From positions 2,170,001 through 2,234,000 of the forward strand of contig JAJTUQ010000004.1 of assembly GCA_021399445.1 (NCBI GenBank): DNA of 64,000 nt, written 5' to 3'. Positions within the stretch are counted from its first letter, which is position 1, and each line of letters begins with the position of its first letter. Positions 27,503-39,416 of the stretch are shown piece by piece. Source of the stretch: Xylogone sp. PMI_703. Lineage: Eukaryota > Ascomycota > Leotiomycetes. The position numbers were made by a program, and so were the translations under genes. The notes beneath the pieces were generated by a model that was not told the DNA's origin, ran no database searches, and saw nothing but the letters and a program-made list of their open reading frames with translations.

Positions 27503-28204
27503 ATGAAGTACATTGCCGCTCTTGCCAGCTTAGTCGCTGCTGCCAGCGCTTGTAGCACCCCAGGCAACTACATAGTCACCTTTTACGGATACCCAGACAA
27601 CAGCCCACCAGGACCTGCTACTGCTTACAACTGTGGTGGCCGCAATGGCGTTGCTGGAGGTTGGTTTCAATACTTTACTGGCTTCTTCTAACCCTAAGGC
27701 TGATCATCAAAATCAATAATTAGGAAGCGGCACATACAATGACCCCATTACCTTTGCCAGCGCCCCGGGCGAATTCAACCAATGCGAGATTATCTATCTC
27801 CCATTGTTGACCAAGTACGCTCGTATGGAAGATACCTGCGCGCAATGCAGTAAGTCCAACAGCTGGATTTTAAATAAAATGGGATTATTTTTCTAACAAA
27901 GATTGTCTTTAGCAACTGACTGGAACAATGGCCAGCCTCATATTGATATCTGGACTGGTTCCAACTCTGTAAACGGTGGCCAGAACCAAATCAACTGCGA
28001 GGATAACCTCACATTCGGAGGCCGATACTCCATTGTCCGCAATCCGCCAACCAACTATGGTGTTGACAGTATGTTTCCTTCCATTTTCCAGTTGGCTGCC
28101 ATCGTGTTGCGTAACTGATCTCTCTCACAGCTACTCCACTATTTGTTGCACCAAACACCTGCAACACTAACCACGTGTACCCCTCCAACCCAGCACACTG
28201 CTAG
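27503..28204 (+). CDS. small Cys-rich secreted protein
   Basis: Predicted extracellular protein, 170 aa. Exons 27503-27659, 27724-27849, 27913-28068, 28131-28204 (513 nt), introns 62-64 bp, GT-AG. Signal peptide MKYIAALASLVAAASA, then a mature part with eight cysteines. Conserved-looking blocks: YNCGGRNGVAGGSGTY, DPITFASAPGEF, LLTKYARMEDTCAQC, WNNGQPHIDIWTG. The order Gly-rich turn, YxDPITFA, then a Cys-containing strand and HIDIW resembles double-psi beta-barrel (barwin/RlpA/expansin-like) secreted proteins, but I hold that only as a weak idea. A CT-rich leader and a TATA box suggest high expression. Candidate effector or wall-interacting protein. Confidence 0.82.
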
Positions 28205-31034
28205 ATATAATTCAGGGAAAGACAGATCTGTGAATGCGGGAATTGGGCAGATGATGGCTGTAATAGAACGAAAACTGAGGACGAAACCAATTAGTAGTCA
28301 AAATACAGTAAAATTATCTCTCAATTGTTTAGTGCACGAAAAGTGAACACTGCTATGGAAACCATGGTATACACAAGTGAGCCTACAAACCTTACTCTAT
28401 CATAATTTAAAATGCCATTTCACCATGCAGCAGTCATAATATATGACAGTAGAAAAAATGTAAAATAAAATGGCAGCCTAGAGAAGAGTATACTAAACGG
28501 AGATATACTCCGACATTCTATTACCTGAAGTTATTAGGCTAGTAGAAGCAATATTGAATAAGCTTCGGAGGTATACCACTTCATCGTTGTTCGTGGAAGT
28601 AGAAAGCCTTTCTCTAAGGATTGTGCACGTCAACAATCTCCGTGAAAGAGAAAATCTATACTCACATAATCCACCCGTTCCAGGGTGTACTCTTATTCTC
28701 CCCAATCTATCATGATAGATATGGTGCTCTCAATCTAGTTTGCATCGTCTGCCGGTATGTCTAGTATCTGATTTCACCATGTATCAAGCGTGAGAAGCTT
28801 ATGGCGAAGCAATAGCTCTAGCTCGTCCGATTGCTCTAGTACCTTGTCTCAGACTTCAAGGACAGCGGCATTATTGTCGTCCATCTTAGGGCTTCTCTGA
28901 TCCCTGCAAGTGCATTATGCCACTACTTGTCTCTGTAGGGTTAGTTAAAAGCAGAGCCTCGCGAGACTTTTACAATTACAGCTAGATTTCGGACCATTCA
29001 GGATCTATCAAGGCACATGAGACCTGTATGGTGTGGGATGTCGGCAGAAACTGCCGAGCCATCATACAGCCGGCCATGAGGTATCCTACAACTATAAAGA
29101 TAGTGGCTCCCACCTGTGCCTCTGAATGTTCCGTATGCCTTCAAGCCTAGTTATCGGATACACGCTGTTATGTCGCCACAACTCCACTATATTTCCACAA
29201 TTGCAGTACTCTTGCTATTGCCGGCCTTGCGCTCTTACGATTCGATCTCCGACGGAATCCGAGGGCTGATGAAAGTACTGCTGAATAAAAACTATGGCAA
29301 TATATGATCGGCGATTAGAAGATTCCCAGAAATCATCTCCACTTCAAAAATCTCTCAAGCAATACAAAAGAACTTGCCGTGGCGTAATATTCTTTCTCTT
29401 GCTCGCGGAACCGATTGGTATGCCCGAAGGACTACGATAACAGTCTACTCCTACAGCAGTCAGAAATGCTTAATGTAGTGAGGCGCACGTGTTATTTCAC
29501 TTGTAATATGAACTTAAATCTGCCGGTCCCGTTGTTTTGCGCAGCACAGAAAATGCCAGGCCCAAACGTTAGTTTAGATAAATTGGCCCTACAGATCTAG
29601 CGTCAGAGTGATCTCACCTTGATCGGAAGGAAGTTGGTAGCTGCCTACATACGGGTCACACTGAGTCCCACCTCGAGATGCGAACTCCTACCAAGCACCA
29701 AACATAGATAGCATGAGGTAACTCAGCTCACATCGCAGTAGGCTCCTTTCCGGTATATTATTTTATTGTTTTAAGACGTGACAAAAACTTATGCAAGCCA
29801 TTTTCCAATTTAAAAATAAACCAAATTTCCGCCAACATGACCCTAATTTGTCCGATATACTCTCTTGGATCTGCTATTGAATATCTAACAGGAGGGCCAC
29901 AACCCCAGATTTTTCTACCCAACCATCATCGTTTTGCGGCAGATCACGTAGTAGAGATAGATAATAGATAATAGATAATTTCCTTCCTCCTTCCTCAAGC
30001 AAGGACCGTCAGAAACTTATTGATTATCACTTCCTCATCACTGATCAATGAATCTCAACAACGATGTCCGCGGCCGCCCAATCGAACCGTGTTCCGAACC
30101 TTTATTTTACGTGGCTGAAAGGAGCTTGTCGATTGGTAAGAAATCTTCCGGGATTAAGGTCCGCAACGGCGGGCTATGACAGTAATACTGACAGTAATAC
30201 AGCACAACAGTACGGGGCAGTATCGATAAGCAATAAGCAATAAGCATGCGCCATCTTGGCCATGAAACACACCCCCCGCGCTGACGCGTATGATCCGGGC
30301 AGCATGTTCTGTTTCATTGTGCTGACCGTTTTTATGGCGGGTACGGCAATGAACTTTCACCAGTCGAAAGAGCGCCTCGTAATCACGCATGTGCAGCGAG
30401 GCAGACATTCTCGAGAAGTTGGGCTGTTAATTACTGCGCAGAGACAAAGAAACAAATGAAATTCTTATACGGAAGAGCTGGACCCCTAAATTTAGCAGCG
30501 AAACAGCACTCGCCGGCATAAGCACAGCCCCAAGGGAATGCGAAAGCCAGTACTTCGACGACCGCGAAAATTACCTTGAACCAAAGGTATCGGATGTCCT
30601 CGCCACGGGCTGGCTATGTACGTCGGGCTGGATGCCAGTGAGGCTTGGGTGGTCTTTGTACCTCTTTGTATGTGTGCTTTAAGTCATGCATGTATTGCGT
30701 TTCCACTGTGGCTCGGACTTGCGGATGGATGGCGTGGATGGCGCTGGAGATCGAAACGAAGGTATTGACCTAGAGTGCGTCAATTTACAGTTCTTACTTG
30801 GTTCATATATTCGTGGTCCTTTTCCCTCTGTATCATCCCATCAGCTCGCTGCTAATGCGTCAGTCTTTTTCCCAGCAAGTAGCAGGAGCAACTTCCTCTC
30901 CTCTATCATTATCCACAGCACCATATCTCAAGCCTATTAAGGGATTCGAAACATCGGGCTCACTCTGAAAATCTCCTCATCACATCTCTCCCTCATCGTA
31001 TCTGCGTTGAGGTCTTCGCCCGGTCCAGCCCAAA
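28205..31034. other. long gene-poor region
   Basis: About 2.8 kb. Small open frames on both strands (for example 30154-30408 minus, 30686-30940 plus) have no recognisable features. Short repeats: TAGATAATAGATAA at about 29960-29980 and AATAAGC triplet copies at about 30229-30247. The last 150 bp are CT-rich, fitting the promoter of the next gene. Confidence 0.45.
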
Positions 31035-31703
31035 ATGCATTTCTCAAGCCTTGCCGTCCTCGCTATCCTCACATACACATCCTCTTCCTCTGCTCAGTTC
31101 AATGCTGGAAGCATTATCAACGAGATTAAGTCTGCCGTGGATGTAGCCACGTCAGTCATTGATGGTGCTGCCGAGACCGCCGTTTCGGAGATTCGTAACG
31201 GCGCCAGTGTAGCAACCTCTGCTGTTGTTGGAGCGCTCAACACGGCCGAGACGTTTGCTGAGTCCTACCTTGGAGGTCCCTTCACCGTTGAAACCTCGAA
31301 AATACTTGGTGCCATTGGTACAGCTGCCTCAGATGCAGAGGCAGCATTGACCACAGCTAGGAGCGTTGCTGACGGGGCTCTCTCAACCGCAGTCCGCGAC
31401 GCCAATAGCGCCATCAGCAGCTTGAACAGTGTCGCTTCCACGGCACGGGGTGAGGCCAGAAGCAGCGCATTGAGCGAGGCCAGTAGAATAAGGGTTGCCC
31501 TCGCCAGCGCAACCAGCGTCGTTGCCAATGCTGAGAGCAGCGCTGACAAGGCTGCCGATACAGCCGCCAGCGCGGCCAACAATGCAGCCACCAATACTTC
31601 CCCAGCTGGCTCAACCACTTCCACTTCGAGTAATGCGGCTATGAGGACTCAGGCCCCGTTGTATGGTGCTATCGCTATTGGCGCCGCTGTGTATCTGCTC
31701 TAA
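31035..31703 (+). CDS. Ala/Ser-rich secreted protein, probably GPI-anchored
   Basis: Single-exon gene, 222 aa. N-terminal signal peptide (MHFSSLAVLAILTYTSSSSA) and a C-terminal Ser/Thr-rich stretch (about 188-202) followed by a hydrophobic tail (APLYGAIAIGAAVYLL), which together fit a GPI-anchor signal. The mature region is almost only A, S, T, V, N and D, with repeated ATSVVxxA-, AxxAxSA- and SxADxA-type segments that suggest long amphipathic helices. No known domain recognised; similar low-complexity surface proteins occur in many ascomycetes and are thought to sit in the wall or plasma membrane. CT-rich promoter just upstream. Confidence 0.82.
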   Translation: MHFSSLAVLAILTYTSSSSAQFNAGSIINEIKSAVDVATSVIDGAAETAVSEIRNGASVATSAVVGALNTAETFAESYLGGPFTVETSKILGAIGTAASDAEAALTTARSVADGALSTAVRDANSAISSLNSVASTARGEARSSALSEASRIRVALASATSVVANAESSADKAADTAASAANNAATNTSPAGSTTSTSSNAAMRTQAPLYGAIAIGAAVYLL

Positions 31704-32947
31704 AGGCGGCGGCATATAATAAGCAGATTCTCCTGATTCTACCAATATCAATAGTTATTTTTCCTTTGGGCGCAGAGGCTGTATAGTAGGCTGGTACTAG
31801 ATTCGGGTTTATAAATGAGACTATCAAATATTGGACTATACTGTATTTTACAAGGCGCTGACTGCGAAAGCTGGATAGAATAATGCCATGTTTCACTTTT
31901 TGGTGTGCAATTATACCCTGGCTTGCTTAGAACGGTAGCGTTACTATACAAGCAGAAGATGGTCTTCATCTACCCGGATACTGAACCCGAGCAACCCCTA
32001 GATGGCATTGCAAGAACCGAGCAATTTTAGTGTATTAGACCCGATTAGCTCACGTCTCAGACTCAGAGTCTCTATCCTGGGAAGAAACTGTTGAGCAGCA
32101 AGATGGCTCGGGCCTACATCCATAACCATTGATCCGAATCATAGCAAATACTACCTTGCCAAACGCTTTCCAATACGGAAACCCTATAGGCCCAGACTCT
32201 TCAATGAGATGATGATATCGGGAAGCGTTTCTTTCTCGAACACCTTAACAGTAGGCTTCTAAATATAGATTATTATGGGTATTTCACTGAAGAAGATTGA
32301 GTGTCACACATTTGCAATCCTAGAATAGACTGCAGGTTGTGTTAGTGCGTAGGGATATAGCAGAAGCTAGCGTAATAACCTACCATAATCAGCTTCTTGA
32401 TTAGTATAGACTCTCTGAACATGTTCACTGTCCATAAATATGAATGACCATGTTTCAACTTAACAGAAATAAAGTATGAAACACGTAGGAAAATTACTGA
32501 AGTTGCATATTGATACTTCCCTAGATTTCGTCTGTGAATCGGTCTTGTAGCCTGCATGAACTTGAAGTGCATCATGTCTATGGCCTTCATCCGCTAATTA
32601 ATCGTGTAAATTGTGAGAGGGTCTACCGTGGTAAATGAAGAGAGGTCATAATGAATTCATCCATTCTCTAGTCCAATTGGGCCGTCCACTTTTTGTCTCA
32701 CGTATGTCTCTGACAAGGTCGAATATGTGCATTCCTTAGGCTTTAACCCAATTGGTAATGATGTGTTAATGATGTAGTGTAAGTTATAATCGAGACCAAC
32801 AAACTGAGTGACCCCCTTGTTAGCTTATTATTTCATTACTAAATCTGCCCAGAATCCCTTATTTGGAGCTTTTCCATAAAGAGTCCCTCTTTCAATACTG
32901 AAGTCCCTTTGAAGTCCCCACGTAAATTTAACTATTTCGCCTTCACG
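31704..32947. other. AT-rich intergenic spacer
   Basis: About 1.24 kb. Minus-strand open frames at 31675-31969 and 32342-32590 show no domain. Contains the promoter of the terpene synthase. Nothing else recognised. Confidence 0.5.
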
Positions 32948-34107
32948 ATGTCCTTATTGCCCACTCCAGTTACCCTCCTACACGCTTTTCTTCGTTTTGT
33001 CGGCATTAGGAAAACTTCGTCCTTTGTAAATCCATTGACGTCAAAGAGACGTTGTATTGATGATATCCCTTATCCTTCACGATTCACCCCTAAATGCCAC
33101 CCTCATGTGGAGGAGATAACAGCCGAAGTCAATGGCTATTTCTTGGAACACTGGCCCTTTCCAAACAGTAAGGCGAGGGAGAAATTTGTGGTGGCAGGCT
33201 TTTCAACTGTTACATGCTTTTACTTTCCAATGGCTAAGAATGACCGAATTCATTTTGCTTGTCGGCTTTTAACTCTTCTTTTCTTGATTGATGGTATGTC
33301 TATGATAGCGGCAACTCCGGTGGCAACTCGCTATAGGCTAATCATCATCGTCTAGATATCCTTGAGGATATGTCTTTTGAAGAGGGATCAAAATATAATG
33401 AGACACTCATCCCCATTGCGCGTGGAGACGTCTTACCCAATAGAGATATTCCTGTGGAGTGGATCACCTACGATCTATGGGAGAGTATGCGCGCGTATGA
33501 CAAAGACCTTGCCAATGAGATCTTGGAACCAGTTTTTGTTTTCATGAGAGCACAAACAGACAAAGAGAGGCTAGCAATCAACGGAATGGGGCCTTACTTA
33601 GAATATCGTGAGAAGGATGTAGGAAAAGCGTATTACTCCTTCTTCTTCTACGGTTGAGCTCATACAGATTGTTTGAAACTGAACACTGATATTCAGCTAT
33701 TCAGACTTCTCTGTGCATTAATGCGTTTTTCGATGGACCTACGCCTCACAGAGGATCAGCTCAAGTCTATGGCAGAGATTGAGCAGAACTGCGCAAAACA
33801 TCTCTCTGTTCTTAACGACATCTACAGCTGGGAAAAGGAGCTTCGAGCATCTAAAACAGGTCATTCTGAAGGTTCTGCGATATGTTCTGCGGTACAAGTA
33901 CTATCTAACGAAACAAGCCTCCCCTACGCAAGCGCCAAAACGGTCCTTTGGGCCATATGCAGAGGTTGGGAGTCCAACCATGTTGCACTTGCTGAAAAAT
34001 TACCTACAGATAGGGATATACAGATATATGTCAAAGGCCTAGAGTACCAGATCAGCGGAAATGAACAGTGGAGTGCAACTACCTCGAGGTATCATTCGCC
34101 AAATTGA
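32948..34107 (+). CDS. class I terpene synthase (sesquiterpene cyclase type)
   Basis: Ionises a prenyl diphosphate (most likely farnesyl diphosphate) and cyclises it. Exons 32948-33293, 33356-33629, 33705-34107; 1023 nt, 340 aa, matching fungal sesquiterpene synthases. The two Mg-binding motifs are present: D115-D116-I-L-E119-D120 (aspartate-rich, split by intron 1 inside D116) and the NSE triad N244-D-I-Y-S248-W-E-K-E252. A C-terminal Arg-Tyr pair (SRYHSPN) is also kept, so all usual catalytic parts are there. Introns 62 and 75 bp, GT-AG; intron 2 acceptor chosen at 33704 because it restores LLCALMRF. An in-frame ATG at 32909 would add 13 residues. It starts a run with a P450 and an SDR on the same strand, a typical terpenoid cluster core. 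Confidence 0.92.
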
Positions 34108-34778
34108 ATACATATGGGAGATTCTATTCATGTCAGGATTGGCGTGCGATAATCACTTGTTATTTTGATTTTTACTACTAGATCACTCATACACTTATTC
34201 ACCGGAGGATAATATTTTACTGCCTTAGATAAAACATATCTGAAGAGTGGGATGATCGCCCAGTAGTTATTCTATCATCTGTTGGCCTCTACTCCTCCAG
34301 GATACTTTGTTCGATTACGGTTATGTGAAGCAGGTTACCAAGTTTGGTTTGAGGATATATGTGATCAACTATTTCATGAATTCATCACATGGGTCCTTCG
34401 AGCCGCTTTTAACGCCATAACTAGCATCAAATCTCTTAAGTACAGAACATCAAATATAAAAGTAAGTATAACTTGGCAACCAACTTATATTACCATTATC
34501 AAAGCCAATAAAAATTATCATTAGCCTTATCTCATGCAGCTGTGAAAGTAATAATATCAATTGAGCAGACGGATATTTTGGCAAAAGTATCTGTATTGAT
34601 GCCTAGCGAGCCCAAGTGCCTTCAGCGAGAGGCATGCATGTGACATGTAACAAACTTGACAGATCACAACGCAGCCCGAATCCTCAACTTTCCTTCGATT
34701 TTACTTATGAAGGGCCTATTTTAAGAGGTGTTCTACAGTTCATCGCTATTGTGAATTATCTTCTCTTGTGTGTCCATA
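34108..34778. other. intergenic spacer
   Basis: About 670 bp between terpene synthase and P450. Small open frames at 34282-34524 and 34616-34852 lack features; the second overlaps the P450 start in another frame. Nothing else seen. Confidence 0.5.
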
Positions 34779-36974
34779 ATGTCATCTTATCAGGAAGTCT
34801 CAGACGATTTGCACAATTTGCTGCAGAATTCGGTCACGGCGCTCTTGATTAGTGGTCTCATTCTTTTGGCAAGTTACAACATACGTACTCTCCGGAATTT
34901 CTAACCTTTAGTAGATCATTTCTTATCATGCTGCAATTGCATTATATAACGTGTTATTCCACCCTCTGGCTGGGTTTCCAGGGCCTTTACTTGGACGAGC
35001 ATCTCTAGTACGTTTAGGGATTTTATAGATGGATGTTGTTTGTTCTATAATTATAGAGAGATTGATGAGAAGTGATTAGGTATGGCGTATCTGGCATTCA
35101 ATGGGTGGGAGATTCCATGTCGCAATCGATAAAGCACATAAGAAATACGGTATGTGATTCACGGTATTACGGATGCCAATAAGATAATGGAAATAAAAGT
35201 TCACAGAAGTCGAAATGATTAGGTGACGTGGTTCGCATTTCCCCTACCGAACTATCATTTGCATCTCTTGAATCTTGGAAAGCAATCTATGGGCACCCAG
35301 TCGCTGGGCGTGAGACGATGATAAAAAGTGAATTCTACGATATGTACGGTTCCGGTTTCGATTCTCTCTGTATCGGTTCAGAAAGAATGCCAAAGGTACA
35401 TTCTCGCATGCGGAAGTCCCTCACAGCTGCTTTCTCTACCAAAGCCCTCGTTGAGCAGGAACCTATCGTACAACGGTGTATTGATGGCTTCAACACAAAG
35501 TTGAGGTGGGAAGGGAAGAGAGAGGGGGGCTTAAACCTGACAAAGTGGTATGAGATGCTAGCCTTCGATATACTAGGAGAGATGGCATTTGGGGAAAGCT
35601 TTCACTGCGTTGAAAATGGTATATTTTATGTGAGCAGTCCCGGGAAGATGTCAACAACTAACAGCAGAAGGCAAATCCCATCACTGGAGCGATATGATAA
35701 CATCTCATCTCTTTTTTATAACCGTGCTTGATAACCTTCGCCGTTATCCCATTATCAAGATGATAGGAGTATTCTTACTCCCCAAACTTACAATTTCCGT
35801 ACGGAATAAACACTCACAGTTCAGCCGAGACAAAGTTGCACGGTTAGTTCCTGAAGAGAACTTGGATATCTTCCATGGATAAACCAGGATATTGAAGACT
35901 CACCTGTAATATAGGAGACTCGCCAATAAATCTTCCCGGAAAGATTTTCTTACGAATCTTGTCGAGAAAGTGGATAACGGAGAAGTTAGCAAGGAAGAAA
36001 TGACTGCACATGCGTCTACACTGATGTAAGCATCCCTCTCAGTCATTTTCAATCTTAATCCCTGTTTTCCCTGAATTACAATAGGAAAGTCCAGAAAGGT
36101 AACAGCGCCCAGCATTGCTGGCGGGGAGACGGTAGCAACCTTCTTGGCTGCCACAACCTATCACCTTCTCAAAAATCCGCTTGTTTATCAAACGCTCTGC
36201 GACGAAATCCGCTCCAGCTTTCAGAATAGCTCCCAGATTAGTGCTACGTCCGCTCAGCAATTACCTTATCTACAAGCCGTCATATCTGAAGGCCTGCGAA
36301 TCTATCCACCTGGCTCTCAAGGATTCCCTCGCTTGAGTCCTGGAGCAGAAATTGGAGGGAGGTACATCCCAACCGGAGTAAGTGCACTCCCGCCTGGGAA
36401 TCATTGAAACTGCCGCCAAATTCTCTTCCATTTATATCTCTATTTCACTTTTCCTTTTTAAGACAGCACCCCAGAGATCGAGAATAGGTATAATTTGAGC
36501 TTTTATATTGACAAAAATTCAGACTGAAGTCTACACAAGCGCCTGGACAATCACTCATGATCCACGCTACTTCCATGATCCATATGTCTTTAAGCCTTCA
36601 CGATGGATTGATCCTTCCTGTAAGGACGTTAAAGAAGCCAGTCAGCCGTTCTCTCTTGGACCTCGTGGCTGCATAGGTAGAAAGTGAGTGCACCCCTTCA
36701 CGTCTTGTTTTCAAGGATTCAGCAAGTCACCATTAATCATTATCTCAGCTTCGCATACATGGAAATTTCTGTTGCTCTATCTAAGTTACTTTATACCTTT
36801 GATCTCGAATTATTAAACCACAAACTCGACTGGGAAGGCCAGAGCCATTTACACGTGATGTGGTGGAAACCACCACTCCCAGTACGATTTCACGCAAGGG
36901 AGGACTTGACGAAAGAGAAAGAGAAAGATACTGTATCCACTGGAAAGAGGGAAATCCAGACAGCATACGAATGA
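34779..36974 (+). CDS. cytochrome P450 monooxygenase
   Basis: Microsomal heme-thiolate oxygenase, probably tailoring the product of the adjacent terpene synthase (inference). Exons: 34779-34868, 34915-35007, 35080-35149, 35223-35618, 35671-35842, 35915-36025, 36113-36377, 36523-36683, 36749-36974; 1584 nt, 527 aa. N-terminal membrane anchor (VTALLISGLILLIISYHAAI) and FHPLAGFPGP hinge. I-helix oxygen motif A313-G-G-E-T317; K-helix E370-x-x-R373; PERF-type FKPSRW; heme loop FSLGPRGCIGR with the thiolate Cys449. The first intron (34869-34914, 46 bp) works only as a GC-AG intron (donor GCAAGT), so the extreme N terminus is the least certain part; the other introns are GT-AG. Similar in layout to fungal CYP65/CYP58-like enzymes, but I do not assign a family. 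Confidence 0.9.
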
Positions 36975-37534
36975 GGAAAACAAAAGTCAAGCGAGCTAGC
37001 ACTCTATGCATTTGATGTAATCGTCTAGATAGAGAGGTAGTAAACACACTGCTGCGTTGGCCCAGGACGTCTGATAAGATAGTTTGGTTCATGAGTGTTA
37101 TTACGGTCTCAACTGTAGTATTCTTGCACGGGGCCGATACTACGCGTAAATACAATGTCAGAGCCTCATCTTCTCCATCCAAGAGGTAGCTACTTTCTCA
37201 AGCTGCAGACTGCTGTTAACTTCATTCCTCTTAATAGCAATAGCATATACTTTAGGTACTCTATCATCTCCGACAATAAAGCATTAGAGCGGAGAGAGTC
37301 TGGACAAACACTCGGTACCGAATAGATCATTGTTTGCTGCGGATTAGTAAGTACGCAATCACCCCATTTGAGCTGTCAGCTTTCCAAACCGGTAGGGTAA
37401 AAGCTTTCGCCATAAACGGATACAGAATAAACCTTTTTTTCAGGATAAGATTGCTAGCATAGGTAGCTTACTCACTGGAATGGCTATATAAGTGTCACCC
37501 CTGCATCATCCGTAGGAAAGAGCAAAAGTCAGTC
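36975..37534. other. intergenic spacer
   Basis: About 560 bp between P450 and SDR-like gene; a minus-strand open frame (36781-37182) is a shadow of the P450 end. Promoter of the SDR-like gene with a TATA box at 37485-37492. Confidence 0.5.
37485..37492 (+). promoter_or_regulatory. TATA box of SDR-like gene
   Basis: TATATAAG, 50 bp upstream of the ATG at 37535. The promoter looks kept although the reading frame has a stop codon. Confidence 0.45.
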
Positions 37535-38567
37535 ATGGCGTCACTGGACATCTGCTTTGAAGACATTCCAAAGTTGCGTGGTAAAAAGGTCATCTTAACC
37601 GGTATGAATCGCTGACACTCCATCACATCGCAGGCGGCTCGCATATAACCTATTATACCAGGCGGTTCTTCTGGCATCGGACTCGCCGCAGCTAGAATCT
37701 TCGCAGAGCGTGGGGCCCAAGTCTTGATCTTGGACCGCAACCCACCGCCGGTTGAGACGCAGCCAGCCAGTCTTGAGTTTCGCAAATGCGATGTATCCAA
37801 ATAGTCTGAACTTATTGACGCCTTTGCATACGCAGGTGATATCGACATCGCAATTTCCAATGCCGGTGTGTCAGAAGAAGGAGATTACTTCGCCGATACG
37901 TTTGATGATGCTGGTAATTTGCTGGAACCTGCATATTCCGTTGTAGAGGTCAACTTTCGGGCAGTGGTGAGCTTCACTAAACTCGCTCTGAGCCACTTCC
38001 GGAAGCGTAAAAGCCAGGGCAGCATCGTTATCACATCAAGTTCGACGGCGTACTGGCCGGAGCAGTCACTCCCTGTGTATAGCGCTACCAAACTAGCCGT
38101 AGGTCTCCCGCCACATTGTTATTCCCAATCTCCACTTCGTATCAGAGGACACTGAGAGGTTGCAGCTCGTCGGCCTCATTCGTGCGCTACGCTCAACTGT
38201 GGTGCGAGACAATATCACCATCAACGCTGTGGCACCTGCTGCGACGATTACCAACCTCCTGCCCCAAGATATTGCCGCTCCTATTATTGCGGCAGGACTG
38301 CCAGTAAGCACTGCAGACTTTGTTGGATTGGCAATTGTCTACTCGGCTGTCAAAAGTCAATCTCATCAGGTGGAGCTCTATGGGAGAGACCCAGAGGAGC
38401 CCTCCCATACGCCCAGTCGATGGAATGGTCGCACTATCCTAACACTTGGGGATAGATACACTGAGCTGGAGGAACCGATCGCTTCTCTTCGAAGACAGTG
38501 GTTTGGAGAGGAAAATACTCGCCTCACAAGATTGCAGCAAGCGGCCACCGACTTTCGTTCCTTCTAG
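37535..38567 (+). pseudogene. short-chain dehydrogenase with one in-frame stop codon
   Basis: SDR-type reductase reading frame of the terpene locus. Exons 37535-37601, 37662-38098, 38166-38567 (906 nt, 301 codons), introns 60 and 67 bp, GT-AG. Cofactor motif TGGSSGIG at about 22-29 (split by intron 1), NAG in AISNAGVSE, catalytic YSATK in the second exon, then [13 protein letters not shown]. Codon 70 is TAG (37802-37804) in the context DVSK-stop-SEL; relatives usually have Trp there, so a single TGG to TAG change would explain it. No other stop or frameshift is seen and splice sites are intact, so this is either a young pseudogene, a sequencing error, or a readthrough case. The region after 300 codons ends cleanly. 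The C-terminal extension (about residues 240-301) is longer than in a minimal SDR. Confidence 0.8.
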
Positions 38568-39416
38568 TGACAGTGTAAGTGGGCGTATGTCTGTCCCTGC
38601 GGTATTGGACATAAATTTAATGCCGCCACTCACATAGATATTCTCGCGATCTCCTAATAAGTTAACTTTATTCCATTATATTATTCACTTATCAAGCCTA
38701 TATTTTATCCCAGTGCAGTACTTCGAGCACTTCTACCAGTCAAACTAGGTAGTAGAGCATACTTTCAGTACATATTCAATCAGTTAATTAATCAATTAGC
38801 CAATTAACCAACCAAATGCCTCCGCTGAAGGATTGCTATCTACTTCGAAGAACTTTGCATTATCCACAAAGGCAAGCCAATACGTGTAAAAGTATTTTCA
38901 CCATAAAAACAGTAACAATTGCAAAAATAGGGCTGAATTGAAATCTAGCTACGATTAACACGTACAGATCAAGGCTGCGGCGACAAAGTTCATGGTAAAG
39001 GTGTCACGGTGTGTGCGTTACGTTACTGGTAGTATGCATTTCGCCGTTTCCCTCCATAACAGCGTCAACCAACACTATCAATCATCCCGGGGCGAATCAT
39101 CCAGCGAGCCGAAAAGGGGCAGCGATATCAAATCCCAAACTAACGGAACTAACATCCTGCGCAGAGGGTCGCAGTCGCTTCTGCCCAGAACAAAGAATAG
39201 AGCTTTCATTCGTCTTGACTGGCCCAGACGGGTATGACTACTTGGAAAAAGTCTACTGTTGGCAGTTAAATGAGATGTTCTCGATGCAGTTGGGGGTGAG
39301 TTCTTCAGCCTGGTGTTTGTTGTCTGTCCCTTTTCCCATAATAACTTTCAACAATCGTCAGCTCTTCAATAGGTCCAACCACTTATTCTCTACTCTTGGA
39401 GAGGTCATCAGCAAAG
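38568..39416. other. intergenic spacer
   Basis: About 850 bp between the SDR-like frame and the ABC transporter relic. Open frame 39011-39448 has no recognisable domain. Possibly remains of further cluster sequence; nothing supported. Confidence 0.45.

Noticed and set aside
32909..32947. Earlier in-frame ATG for the terpene synthase
   Set aside because: It would only add 13 residues; the ATG at 32948 gives a typical length. Not excluded.
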